A DNA stretch of 64,000 nt from Neobacillus massiliamazoniensis (GTDB lineage Bacteria; Bacillota; Bacilli; Bacillales; Cytobacillaceae). The translations under genes were made by a program, and so were the position numbers. The notes under the pieces are model-generated. The model searched no databases and was not told the DNA's origin. It worked only from the letters and a program-made list of their open reading frames with translations. Shown piece by piece: positions 7,020-15,830 of this stretch. The first letter of the stretch is position 1; each line of letters starts with the position of its first letter. The stretch spans positions 248,001-312,000 of the forward strand of contig NZ_CVRB01000003.1 of NCBI RefSeq assembly GCF_001048695.1, given 5' to 3'.

Positions 7020-7916
7020 ATGGATTACATTTCACCGAAAGAAGCGGTGTTAAAGGTGAAACGGTGGCCTAAAGATACCATAGCGGTGGGTCGTCGTCAT
7101 ACCGTTGGGCTTAAATCTGACGGAACGGTGATGGCTGTGGGTGATAATAAAAATGGCCAATGTGATGTAAGCGGCTGGCGCGATATTGTGGCGGTCGCGG
7201 CTGGTAATGTTCATATGGCGACGAACACGGGTAATGCTCATACAATCGGGCTTAAATCTGACAGTACTGTGGCGGCTGTGGGGTGGAATAAGCATGACCA
7301 ATGCGATGTAAACGACTGGCACGATATTGTAGCGGTTGCGGCGGGTTGGCGTCATACCATTGGGCTTAAATCGGATGGCATGGTGGTAGCAGTGGGCCGA
7401 AATAATGAAGGTGAATGCAATGTAAGCGGCTGGCATGATATTGTGACGGTCGCGGCGGGTGACTGGCATACAATCGGTCTTAAATTGGACGGAACGGTGA
7501 CGGCTGTGGGTAATAATCGGTATCGCCAGTGCAATGTAAGCGGCTGGTGCGATATTGTGGCGGTCGCGGCGGGTTATCTTCATACAATCGGTCTTAAATC
7601 GGACGGAACGGTGACGGCTGTGGGTTTGAATAAACATGACCAATGCGATGTAAGCGGCTGGCGCGGTATTGTGGCGATAGCGGTGGTTAGTAATCATACC
7701 ATTGGCCTTAAATCGGACGGTACTGTGGCGGCTGTGGGTTGGAATGAGTATGGCCAATGTAATGTAAGTGATTGGCGCGATATTGTGGCGATAGCGGCGG
7801 GGTGTGCCCATACCGTCGGACTTAAATCGGACGGCACGGTGGTTGCAGTGGGTGATAATGAATATGGCCAATGCGATATAATCGGCTGGCGCGGCATCCA
7901 ACTGCCCGGCAATTAG
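7020..7916 (+). CDS. RCC1-like beta-propeller protein with seven repeats
   Basis: A 298-residue protein made almost wholly of seven 38-residue repeats built on HTIGLKSDGTVVAVG, then GQCDVSGW, then DIVAVAAG. This is the RCC1 (regulator of chromosome condensation) repeat, and seven units are what one closed seven-bladed propeller needs. The first unit carries an 8-9 residue insertion (around HMATNTGNA). There is no signal peptide or anchor, so it should be cytoplasmic. A good AAGGAGG site precedes the ATG. The gene is more GC-rich than its surroundings, and the DNA repeats are close enough to recombine. Bacterial RCC1-like proteins of this kind have no settled role. Confidence 0.8.
   Translation: MDYISPKEAVLKVKRWPKDTIAVGRRHTVGLKSDGTVMAVGDNKNGQCDVSGWRDIVAVAAGNVHMATNTGNAHTIGLKSDSTVAAVGWNKHDQCDVNDWHDIVAVAAGWRHTIGLKSDGMVVAVGRNNEGECNVSGWHDIVTVAAGDWHTIGLKLDGTVTAVGNNRYRQCNVSGWCDIVAVAAGYLHTIGLKSDGTVTAVGLNKHDQCDVSGWRGIVAIAVVSNHTIGLKSDGTVAAVGWNEYGQCNVSDWRDIVAIAAGCAHTVGLKSDGTVVAVGDNEYGQCDIIGWRGIQLPGN
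7098..7898 (+). repeat. seven tandem 114-bp coding repeats
   Basis: The DNA encoding the RCC1 units repeats about every 114 bp with high similarity (words such as CTTAAATCGGACGG and GATATTGTGGCGG recur in each). The minus strand is also open over nearly the whole array, a side effect of the repeated codon pattern. Confidence 0.8.
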
Positions 7917-7981
7917 TTTTTAATAACAACAAGCCAGAGAATCACTGAACGATTAATGAGCATTGTTTTAGAAATAAGGCT

Positions 7982-8085
7982 ATTCCATTAAAGAGTGCAA
8001 GAATTGAACAAAGATGGACTGTTTCAGCAGTCCATTTTTCATGGTCTTTAATTAGTTAAAGCGGCAGTTTACTTTAAGAAGGATT
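7982..8085 (+). repeat. dispersed intergenic repeat with central terminator
   Basis: Left flank TTAAAGAGTGCAAGAATTGAACAAAGAT, central hairpin TGGACTG/CAGTCCA with a T-run, then right flank AGTTAAAGCGGCAGTTTACTTTAAGAAGG. The flanks match the family seen at 28.7, 38.0, 44.9 and 45.9 kb, while the stem sequence is its own. Confidence 0.6.
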
Positions 8086-8218
8086 AAGGGCGGATGCGTT
8101 TTTGGGATGCTGCTATGCTGCATGAAGGAACTAGGAGAATGAAAAAATTGTTTAAGGTGACGCAATAAAAAAAGGTGTCTAAATTAAACTTAGTCACCCA
8201 AATTTGTTAGAAAAAGCT

Positions 8219-8443
8219 TTAAAAAGTGAAACTACGACCTGTTAATAGACTAAAAAGTGCAACTATTAATGCAATACGAATTAACATTCTTACTCTTCGC
8301 CCTCTAATTCTAGTTGACAAAATGATGCTATCACTACCCACATATTCAAGTGTCCCTGTATATGTTCCATTACTTGTGACAACTTCTACTTCTTGGCCTT
8401 CAAGCTGAGAAGCAAAGTGTCTAAAATCTTTACTGCTGCTCAT
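8219..8443 (-). CDS. small protein with Sm-like fold and hydrophobic tail
   Basis: A 74-residue protein. Its first 50 residues (FASQLEGQEVEVVTSNGTYT, then GTLEYVGSDSIILST) have the strand-and-turn pattern of small Sm-like/DUF2642-type barrels in Bacillus. The C-terminus is a hydrophobic stretch (MLIRIALIVALFSLL). The ribosome binding site AAAGGAG is a little far from the ATG (about 13 bases). The domain call is by pattern only, and the gene stands alone. Confidence 0.55.
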   Translation of the reverse strand: MSSSKDFRHFASQLEGQEVEVVTSNGTYTGTLEYVGSDSIILSTRIRGRRVRMLIRIALIVALFSLLTGRSFTF

Positions 8444-8718
8444 CTAAAACAACAACTCCTTTCAATTTATTAAATGAATTTTTTTTAAAATTGTTTGGAT
8501 ATTTGTAGGACAAACTCAGAATTTTTTCAATTGGGTGTGTTTTTTCCTCAATGAAACTGCGATGATCTATTAAAGCACAAAAGGCTGAAAAAACGTTAGC
8601 CATGATTCCGTTAAAGGGCCAGATTGTTTAGAAAATGAATCTTCAATAATATATATATATTTTGAAATAGGTATGGTAATCTAATAGTAATTTTGTTAAA
8701 AAAAGGGGAATTTATCCA

Positions 8719-9042
8719 GTGAAAAAATTATATTTAATTTTAGGGCTAATTGGTACTGTTTTTCCGTATTATTTTTTTATACAGTTCCTCAGGGATAATG
8801 GACTTGATTTAGGTTTATTAATGGAATTATTATTTACTAACACGATATCGGCCTTTTTTGCAGTTGATTTTATAATCTCATGTGTTGTTTTCTTGGTATT
8901 TATGTTCAATGAATCGCGAAAGTATAACATTAAAGAAAAATGGATTTGTCTTTTATCTCTGTTTACAGTTGGATTATCTTTAGCACTACCTTTATTTTTG
9001 TTTTTTAGACATTCTTATATTAATAGTAACGATGAAGTATAA
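8719..9042 (+). CDS. DUF2834 family membrane protein
   Basis: A 107-residue membrane protein with three hydrophobic segments: LYLILGLIGTVFPYYFFIQF, then the middle AFFAVDFIISCVVFLVFMF, then WICLLSLFTVGLSLALPLFL. The order, the FPYYFFI.FL..NG motif, the conserved VDFIIS and the GLSLALPLFLFFR end match DUF2834. The start is a GTG with an AAAAGGGG site upstream. It is a single gene; its function is not known for the family. Confidence 0.8.
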   Translation: MKKLYLILGLIGTVFPYYFFIQFLRDNGLDLGLLMELLFTNTISAFFAVDFIISCVVFLVFMFNESRKYNIKEKWICLLSLFTVGLSLALPLFLFFRHSYINSNDEV

Positions 9043-9249
9043 ATTAGAAAATAAGCATGTTCCAGCTAAGATAAGTAAAATGTTTATTCAAGTATCGGGC
9101 GCAATTCAAGAATAAGAATGCGCTCCTTCTTTATGTATAGGGCCATTTAATTGAAGATAGAGGAGAAATTATGGGGTATGTAGAATAAAAAAGTACGAAT
9201 TTAAATGCATTTCCAGTTACATCATTTTAGAAAAAAAGGAGAGAAATGA

Positions 9250-10045
9250 ATGACATCATTTGTAAAAATACACGTAATGCATTGTGGAGATGTAAAAGTA
9301 GATAAAAGGTTAGCTTTTAAAGATAATGTTTTATCTAATGTACCAAAGCTCGGAGAAAGGTCTAAAGAAGATCAAATTTGGATTCCAGTGTCGTGTTATT
9401 TAATTGAGCACCCACTTGGCTTGACCGTAATTGATGCTGGCTGGAGTGAAAAAGTACGTACAAGTCCAGAGGAACAATTAGGATATGCTTATCAATATTG
9501 CCATCCAAGACTATTAGAAGGACAATCTATTAAAGAACAACTTGCAGTTAGAAACTTAACCCCATCAGATATTGATTACCCTCATTTCTCATCTGGATGT
9601 GGATCATATAAGTGGTATTCATTTACTGGAGGGTGCAAAAAAATTTATTGTAAGTGAAAAAGAATGGAATGCTGCTAAGGATTACCAAATAGCAAGATGC
9701 AAAGAAATCGATTTTCATCCATTTTCACTTCAACCAATTCCTTTCGGTCCTTATCAATTAGGAAAAGACTTATTTGATGACGGACTTGTTTATCTTGTAT
9801 TTACACCTGGTCATACTCCCGGACTCATTTCTGTACTTGCTCGTGTGGAAGATGGTTGGATATTACTGGCTTCAGATGTTGGCTATTCTCAAGAGTCATG
9901 GAATCACTCTATACTTCCTGGGTATACCTCTAATGATCAGCAAGCTTTAGAATCGTTGGAGTGGGTTAAAACATTCTCCCAAAGAGAGGATTGTGTTGCA
10001 GTGATAGCCAATCATGATCCTTTTGTGAAATTTGGTATTTATTAA
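9250..10045 (+). pseudogene. metallo-beta-lactamase-fold lactonase, frameshifted
   Basis: Two overlapping frames together make one N-acyl homoserine lactonase-like (MBL-fold) protein of about 260 residues. The first frame gives residues 1 to about 111, including WIPVSCYLIEHPLGLTVIDA. The second picks up at about 9580 with LISHLDVDHISGIHLL, which carries the HxDxDH zinc motif, and continues through VFTPGHTPGLISVL, LASDVGYS and a final ANHDP histidine. The break falls just before the zinc motif, near 9575-9583, and fits a one-base deletion. All metal ligands are otherwise intact, so the damage is recent or is an assembly error. Confidence 0.75.
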
Positions 10046-10094
10046 TTGTTAGATTCAAATTCCAAAACTAAAAAAAAAGAGAAAAAGTGTTTAG

Positions 10095-10265
10095 TTCATT
10101 AATAAACCTGTCGATGACCTAACTAAAGCACAAAATTTCTTCGACTTTGAAATGTTTGATAAAAAAGCAGATGTTATTATGATTAATGGTGAAGGTTTTA
10201 CTCTTGTACTAAGCAATCCACATGCATTTGGAGGTGTTACTCCAAATATCCTGAACTCATGTTGA
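10095..10265 (+). pseudogene. VOC (glyoxalase-type) protein fragment
   Basis: The frame reads INKPVDDLTKAQNFFDF, DVIMINGEGFTLVLSNPHAF. This is the start of a vicinal-oxygen-chelate domain (typically NLPVKDLxxSxxFF, then a hydrophobic strand). There is no start codon at the front, and the frame stops after about 56 codons where about 130 are expected. It is a decayed gene lying between two other decayed genes. Confidence 0.5.
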
Positions 10266-10281
10266 TAGGGGGAATATACCT

Positions 10282-10880
10282 ATGAAAAAGCGAGTAATTG
10301 GTCATAACGGTTCTCTGGTTTCAGAGATTGGCCTTAGATTTATGGGGATGTCGTGGTTATATGGTATGGTAATGCTAATCGAAACGAAAGCATTGCAACA
10401 ATTCACGCTGCACTTGAAGAAGGCAGTACACTCTTTGATACAGGGGATTTCTATGGCGATGGACACAATGAATTTCTTCTACGTGAAGCTTTACAAGGAT
10501 CCACCGGGACAATGCGTTTATTTCAGTGAAATTTGATGGTAAGCTACACTCGCAGGGCAAGAATTTATCAGGATGGAGATAACCAACCTCATGCAATAAA
10601 GAATTTCCTTGAGGATACTCTACTACGTCTAGGTTTGGAATACATCGATCTTTATTAGCCAGCCCGTTTAGATCCAAACGAATCAATTGAAGAAACGGTT
10701 GGTGCAATTGCCGATATGTTAAAGCGGGATATGTGCGGTATATTGGTCTTTCTGAAGTAAGAGTGGATACAATTCGTTGCGCACATGCAGTACATCCAAT
10801 TAGTTGGTTGCAAATAGAATACTCACTATTTAATCGGGACATTGAAACCTGTTATCAAAAAGAACTCTTTCCCTTTTTGT
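10282..10880 (+). pseudogene. aldo/keto reductase, multiply disrupted
   Basis: Pieces of one aldo/keto reductase are spread over three frames. They include a start with a good site (KKRVIGHNGSLVSEIGLRFMGMSW), ESIATIHAALEEGSTLFDTGDFYG with the catalytic Asp and Tyr, FLEDTLLRLGLEYIDLY, and VRYIGLSEV. At least one frameshift near 10360, a stop after 10530 and another at about 10655 break it, and the last third is truncated. It closes a run of three dead metabolic genes. Confidence 0.75.
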
Positions 10881-11016
10881 AGTGCTTTAAAAATCTGTCG
10901 TAGGATTGAACTTTATGTGCAATCAATAATAAGAAAACTTAATATTAATAAGGTCCTCTAATTTTTATAACTCATTAATCCTTATATATCGAACCTTTCA
11001 CTATTTTCCTTATTAT
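10866..11016. other. intergenic region
   Basis: AT-rich spacer between the dead reductase and the truncated membrane-protein copy; no further signal seen. Confidence 0.4.
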
Positions 11017-11330
11017 CCAAAATGGACTGTATAGAATATAAAAGCTCAAAATCATCGCTAGCTCCACAGTGAGAAGATACCACGGCCAGGGCCCGAAATA
11101 ATTTAAAATAGTCATTCCTGCCTTTTTCATAATGTAGAGGTAGTTCGAACCCAATACCTTATTAAGGAAAAAGACAAAAACACCATATATGTTTTATCCA
11201 CCAATATGATAATTGCCAGAGTGAAACGAAAAAGATTTCGATTCCTCTTCTCCTGAAGATTTTTTCTAAACACAAACAGGAGGATACAGAGAACCAATAT
11301 AATTGCCATAGTGATGAGATGATCGGCTGA
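11017..11330 (-). pseudogene. truncated copy of the YwaF-like membrane protein gene
   Basis: This segment is a near-identical copy of two parts of the intact gene at 18082-18804. 11017-11194 matches 18109-18286 and 11194-11330 matches 18618-18753; about 330 bp of the middle are deleted at the junction. I count only about six mismatches over the first 170 bases. The deletion removes most central membrane helices, and the start region is also replaced. It lies in the same orientation as the intact copy, so the two are direct repeats around the sigma-54/RocB locus. Confidence 0.85.
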
Positions 11331-11463
11331 ATGTTGCAAATAAATGAAAAAATCCGTATATTCGACAAAAAGATCATGATATACGGCTATTTTGTGATGC
11401 GTACCAGAAGGTGTGCTTATTTTTTATAATTCGGGGTTACAATTCAGCTATCTACTAACCTAT

Positions 11464-12861
11464 TTAATTCGGATTAGATATCCCTAATTTGTCAATTTTT
11501 CTGTATATGGTTCTGACACTGACTCCTAACTCCTTAGCTACTAGCTCTTTCCCTTCAAAATCATATCCATATTGATTGAGTTTTTGGATAATGACATCTT
11601 TCTCCATATCATTTAAGACTCCTTTATTTTGTTGTATAGAACGAATGATAGGTTTCGATTTACTGATAAAATCCGGTAGTGACAATTCGGTTAATTGTGT
11701 GCTTTTTTCCATGTTCATGCTGTACTCGAGAACATTTTCTAGCTCACGGATGTTCCCAGGCCAATGATATTGCTTTAATTTCTTCAAAAATTCCTTATCA
11801 AATGTGTTAATGAACTTTCCGGTTCGTGTTTGTAATTTTTCCACTAAGGTTTGTACTAGATCTTCAAGGTCATCTTTTCTTTCCCTTAATGGCGGTAAAT
11901 GGAGTGGAATCACATTTAACCTGTAATAAAGATCTAAACGAAACTGTTTTGCTTCCATTAGTTTTTCTAAAGGTTGATTAGCTGCGGCAATAATTCGGGC
12001 ATTTACTTTTTTTGTAAAGGTTCCGCCGATTCTACGTACCATTCCATCCTGCAAAACCTTTAAAAGCTTAGGCTGTAAATGCATAGGAAGGTCTGTAATC
12101 TCGTCCAGAAAAAGTGTGCCTCTATCGGCCATTTCAAAATACCCAGGTTTGCCTTTTTTTCTTGCCCCTGTAAATGCTCCTTCTTCATAACCAAAAAATT
12201 CGCTTTCAAACAAAGATTCGGGTATGCTAGCACAGTTTATTTCGACAAAATCACCATTTCGAAACATACTTTGATCATGAATGAGCTTTGCAAGTAAGCT
12301 TTTTCCTGTTCCTGTTTCTCCTGTAATGAAGATAGGAGAGGAGCTATTTTTAATATTTTTTATTAGCTCCTTTAATTTTTTTAGTTTATGACTGTTTCCA
12401 AGAATGTACTCCATGTGCTTTCGATTTTTCTTAAAAACATAACTGCTCGGTTCATTCAGGTTGTATACTATAATATCACTTAATTGTGACATCCAATATA
12501 TATACTCTATTTGACGGCCAATCAATTTTTCTTGCCCATTTAAAGAAAAACTTACGAATGAAAGATATCCGTAATGATTTCCATTTTGCACAATATTTTT
12601 CACAATTTCTGCTGTTGACGGACAGTTTTTTTGGAAATGACAGCCCTGACACATCTTCATATGGCCTGGTTTTATTACAAAATTGACAGGTTGTTCACAT
12701 TGTTTTTGAAAAAAAGGCAAATGGACACGGGTTCCTTTCTTGTTCTTGTACTCTTTTGTAGATGCAATCAATATACCTTCAGGATTAAAGAAAGCGATTT
12801 CAATTTGTAAAAGTTCTGCAAATGCATGAATCACTTTGGTGATTACAATAATTGAAGACAA
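11464..12861 (-). CDS. sigma-54-dependent transcriptional activator
   Basis: A 465-residue enhancer-binding protein. Residues 1-150 form a sensor domain with a cysteine cluster (C71, C74, C80 in CQGCHFQKNC) that may bind a metal. The AAA+ domain follows with Walker A GETGTGKS (181-188), the sigma-54 contact loop GAFTGA (228-233) and Walker B GTLFLDE (248-254). The end is a Fis-type helix-turn-helix (LVAKELGVSVRTIYRKIDKL). The start is a TTG with an AGGGAG site. It is divergent from an amino acid ABC transporter and rocB operon that has a -24/-12 promoter, so it very likely activates that operon. Its sensor differs from the PAS-type N-terminus of B. subtilis RocR. Confidence 0.92.
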   Translation of the reverse strand: MSSIIVITKVIHAFAELLQIEIAFFNPEGILIASTKEYKNKKGTRVHLPFFQKQCEQPVNFVIKPGHMKMCQGCHFQKNCPSTAEIVKNIVQNGNHYGYLSFVSFSLNGQEKLIGRQIEYIYWMSQLSDIIVYNLNEPSSYVFKKNRKHMEYILGNSHKLKKLKELIKNIKNSSSPIFITGETGTGKSLLAKLIHDQSMFRNGDFVEINCASIPESLFESEFFGYEEGAFTGARKKGKPGYFEMADRGTLFLDEITDLPMHLQPKLLKVLQDGMVRRIGGTFTKKVNARIIAAANQPLEKLMEAKQFRLDLYYRLNVIPLHLPPLRERKDDLEDLVQTLVEKLQTRTGKFINTFDKEFLKKLKQYHWPGNIRELENVLEYSMNMEKSTQLTELSLPDFISKSKPIIRSIQQNKGVLNDMEKDVIIQKLNQYGYDFEGKELVAKELGVSVRTIYRKIDKLGISNPN

Positions 12862-13066
12862 TAGTAAGCACTCCCTTTATTTTAATATATTTTCCATTTT
12901 TAGAAAATTCGATTAAAGAAAAAGAATTGTAAAGGTTTAAGTTCACTATTATTTTATGGATACCGAACGATTGGTTTAAAATGGTAATTAGATAATGACT
13001 ATCTACAATCTTATGTAAGAAAAAAGGAAGTTTACTCATTTTGAGTATAATTCTGAAAATGCATAA

Positions 13067-13084
13067 TTGTCAATTTATTGACAA
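13067..13084. promoter_or_regulatory. candidate upstream activator site
   Basis: TTGTCAATTTATTGACAA is a perfect inverted repeat (7-bp arms, 4-bp spacer), followed by another GATTGACAA half-site. It lies about 60 bp upstream of the -24 element, between the divergent genes, as expected for an enhancer of the sigma-54 activator. Confidence 0.6.
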
Positions 13085-13144
13085 GATTGACAAAATATAT
13101 GCTGATAATTCATTAAAACCTATTGATTTTATTGGCCTAGTAAG

Positions 13145-13160
13145 TTGGCACGTTTATTGC
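13145..13160 (+). promoter_or_regulatory. sigma-54 promoter (-24/-12)
   Basis: TTGGCACGTTTATTGC matches the consensus TGGCAC-N5-TTGC exactly, with the invariant GG (13147-13148) and GC (13159-13160) 10 bases apart. Transcription should start near 13172 and read into the ABC transporter and rocB genes. Confidence 0.88.
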
Positions 13161-13171
13161 ATTATAGAATA

Positions 13172-13464
13172 TTGACATAACTGATTAGGAGGGGGATACA
13201 CATGGATTAGGAAGGTGTCGGTTGATAGAGGTTAATTTTGGAATAATCAAATGATTTATAGAGTTATAGTAAAGTCTTTCCTGCGGTTAGGACTTGATAC
13301 GAGTAAAAGCAGATTTTTCATAAGGAATCAGCGTCTCATCCTAGTTGCACCAGTCCTCTTTCTATTTATAAATTATCGATTGTACAAGAACTTGTTTAAC
13401 CCCCTATCCAGCATTTTTTATCAAGTAACCTATACAAAAATAATTTGAATAAGAGGTGTATTTT
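13172..13464 (+). other. long leader of the sigma-54 operon
   Basis: About 290 bases separate the predicted transcription start from the first gene. Near its start, AGGAGG is followed 8 bases later by ATG GAT TAG, a start-stop minimal frame. No terminator hairpin or known riboswitch was recognised, and the only longer frame (13251-13448) has no binding site. Confidence 0.45.
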
Positions 13465-14286
13465 ATGAAGAAGAAGGTAACGTCATTAACTCTGCTTATT
13501 GGTGTGATTTTCCTTTTTATTTTAAGTGGTTGTGGTGTATCCAACAATACAAAGGTGTCGGGAACAACTGATGAGAAAAAAGAAAAGGACGTAAAGATGA
13601 ATCTGATAAACAAAGGAAAATTGACATTTGCCATGAGTGGTTTACTTAAGCCTCTTAATTATAAAGAAGGGGATAAACTGGTTGGTTTTGATGTTGAAAT
13701 TGGCATGGAAATTGCTAAGCGGATAGGGTTAGAGCCCAATCCTGTAACAAATCCATGGGAAACGATTTTACAAGGGCTAAAAGGGAAAAAGTATGATGCA
13801 ATCATCGGTAGTATGACGGCTACTGAAGAGCGTGCGAAACAAGTGGATTTCTCAAATCCTTACTATATTTCTGGCGCGCAAATCTTTGTAGCTGATTCTA
13901 ATAATACTATTAAAACAAAAGCAGACTTGAAGGATAAAAAAATAGGAGTTGTACAAGCAAGTACGTATAAGCAAGATGCTGAGCTTTATACGAAAGACAT
14001 AAAAAGTTATCCAAGTGATATTTATGCATTACAAGACCTTGGTCCCGGCCGCGTTGATGCTGTAATTACAGATAGGATCGTGGGGATATTTGCTATGAAA
14101 GAGTCAGGGTTAAAAATCAAGCCTGTAGACGATGTTATAAAAAAAGAAAACATTGCGATTGCTGTTAATAAAGACAACCCAGCACTATTGAAAGCAATAA
14201 ATGATGCAATTAAATCTATGGTTGAAGACGGTACTTACGAAAAGATTAGCATAAAATGGTTTGGAGTGAATCTTCTAAAAAAATAA
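13465..14286 (+). CDS. polar amino acid ABC transporter, substrate-binding lipoprotein
   Basis: A 273-residue family-3 solute-binding protein. The N-terminus is a lipoprotein signal with lipobox LSGC, so it is anchored outside the membrane. Family motifs follow: GKLTFAMSGLLKPLNY, LVGFDVEIGMEIAKRIG, YDAIIGSMTATEERAKQVDF, SNPYYISGAQIFV and the later GRVDAVITDR. The ATG at 13465 follows an AGAGGTG site at 6 bases; the in-frame GTG at 13456 lies within that site and is rejected. It is the first gene of the sigma-54 operon. With RocB downstream, arginine, ornithine or a related amino acid is a reasonable but unproven ligand. Confidence 0.9.
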   Translation: MKKKVTSLTLLIGVIFLFILSGCGVSNNTKVSGTTDEKKEKDVKMNLINKGKLTFAMSGLLKPLNYKEGDKLVGFDVEIGMEIAKRIGLEPNPVTNPWETILQGLKGKKYDAIIGSMTATEERAKQVDFSNPYYISGAQIFVADSNNTIKTKADLKDKKIGVVQASTYKQDAELYTKDIKSYPSDIYALQDLGPGRVDAVITDRIVGIFAMKESGLKIKPVDDVIKKENIAIAVNKDNPALLKAINDAIKSMVEDGTYEKISIKWFGVNLLKK

Positions 14287-14328
14287 ACAGTTTTAGATGG
14301 TTTATATTACTGAGGGGGTGAAGTACTC

Positions 14329-15048
14329 TTGAATTTTATAAGAAGTATTGCTTCTATTTTCCAATCACATGGTATTGAATTTCTAAAAGCAACCTCGATT
14401 ACTATAGAGCTAACAGTTGTTTCATTGATGATTGCGATGGTAATTGGTATGATTTTTGCCTTTTTTAAAGTTTCTAACATTACCATTCTTGAAAAACTGG
14501 CCGATGTTTATATTTTCCTTGTTCGAGGAATGCCTTTGATAGTACAGCTTATGTTCTTATATTATGGTATATCTAGCGTGTTCGTTCTAAGTGATTTTAC
14601 TGCAGGTGCACTTGCCCTAGGGATTCATTCTGGTGCCTATATAGCTGAAATTTTTCGAGGAGCGATTCAATCAATTGATCGAGGACAAATGGAGGCAGCT
14701 CGCTCCTTAGGGATGCCATATTCTCTATCAATGCGCCGTATCATTCTTCCCCAAGCATTTAAAAGGGCTATTCCATCATTAGGTAATCAATTTATTATTG
14801 GATTAAAAGATTCTTCCCTTGTGGCATACATTGCTGTAACAGAGTTGTTCAACCATGCTCTCTCTGCTCAAGCTGAAAACTATATGCCTTTTGAGACCTA
14901 TTTTGTGGTCGGAATTTATTATCTGATTCTTGTTCTAATTTTTACCCTAATCTTTAACAAAATTGAGAAGAAATTAGACGTTGGTAAGAGTAAGAATAAA
15001 GGAGGTAAACGATTTGATCAAAGTAAAAAACTTGTGCAAAGAGTTTGA
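14329..15048 (+). CDS. polar amino acid ABC transporter permease
   Basis: A 239-residue inner-membrane permease of the HisM/GlnP family. It has about five membrane helices and the EAA cytoplasmic loop ([20 protein letters not shown]), which contacts the ATPase. [17 protein letters not shown] is also typical of the family. The start is a TTG after GAGGGGGTG. The last 35 bases overlap the start of the ATPase gene, so the two are coupled. It works with the lipoprotein before it and the ATPase after it. Confidence 0.93.
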   Translation: MNFIRSIASIFQSHGIEFLKATSITIELTVVSLMIAMVIGMIFAFFKVSNITILEKLADVYIFLVRGMPLIVQLMFLYYGISSVFVLSDFTAGALALGIHSGAYIAEIFRGAIQSIDRGQMEAARSLGMPYSLSMRRIILPQAFKRAIPSLGNQFIIGLKDSSLVAYIAVTELFNHALSAQAENYMPFETYFVVGIYYLILVLIFTLIFNKIEKKLDVGKSKNKGGKRFDQSKKLVQRV

Positions 15049-15736
15049 TGGATTGCAAGTTTTAAATAATATTTCTATTGAAATTAAGAAATCAGAGGTT
15101 GTAGTACTAATCGGGGCAAGTGGATCAGGAAAAAGTACTTTACTAAGATGCCTTAATTTTCTTGAAATAAAGAATAGTGGAGAAATCGAGATTAACGGAC
15201 AAGAAGTTGATTTAAACAAAATGGACCTCAACAAAGTAAGGGAAGAAATGGGAATGGTATTCCAGCACTTTAATTTATTTCCGCATATGACGGTGCTGGC
15301 TAACGTGATTGAAGCACCTGTTCATATTCGGAAGAAAAGTAAACAGGAAGCAATTGAGAAAGCAATGGAGCTTTTAAATAAAGTAGGCTTGGCAGATAAA
15401 GCACATCAATATCCTGAACAATTATCCGGTGGACAAAAGCAAAGGGTCGCAATTGCCAGAGCGTTGGCAATGGAACCGAGTGTCATGTTATTTGATGAGC
15501 CTACATCGGCATTAGATCCCGAACTTGTTGGAGAAGTGCTTGAAACTATGAAAAACTTAGCAAGAGACGGAATGACAATGGTGATAGTTACACATGAAAT
15601 GGGGTTTGCACGTGAAGTTGCGGACCGTGTAATAATGATAGCAGATGGAAAAATAATCGAGGAAGGCCATCCTAAGGACTTCTTTACTGATCCAAAGGAA
15701 GAACGGACACGTAGATTTTTACAACAAGTGTTATAG
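15014..15736 (+). CDS. polar amino acid ABC transporter ATPase (GlnQ type)
   Basis: A 240-residue ABC ATPase: Walker [11 protein letters not shown]-loop [15 protein letters not shown], signature LSGGQKQR, Walker [14 protein letters not shown] and switch histidine VIVTHEM. The length is normal for amino acid importers. The TTG at 15014 is chosen because AAAGGAGG lies 8 bases before it; an earlier in-frame start would remove this site and lengthen the protein beyond the family. It is the third gene of the operon. Confidence 0.93.
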   Translation: MIKVKNLCKEFDGLQVLNNISIEIKKSEVVVLIGASGSGKSTLLRCLNFLEIKNSGEIEINGQEVDLNKMDLNKVREEMGMVFQHFNLFPHMTVLANVIEAPVHIRKKSKQEAIEKAMELLNKVGLADKAHQYPEQLSGGQKQRVAIARALAMEPSVMLFDEPTSALDPELVGEVLETMKNLARDGMTMVIVTHEMGFAREVADRVIMIADGKIIEEGHPKDFFTDPKEERTRRFLQQVL

Positions 15737-15830
15737 AGTAATTGCGAGAGATCTATAAGGCGCGAGCTCAGGCTTAAATATCAGAGAAATATAAATAAGT
15801 AATAGAATGCAAGAAGGAGCGTGTATACAA

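Noticed and set aside
7050..7901. Long open frame on the minus strand opposite the RCC1-like gene
   Set aside because: It mirrors the repeated codon pattern, has no ribosome binding site and encodes His/Arg-rich repeats with no family resemblance.
13251..13448. 65-codon frame in the sigma-54 leader
   Set aside because: No ribosome binding site, and the composition is like noncoding DNA; more likely chance.
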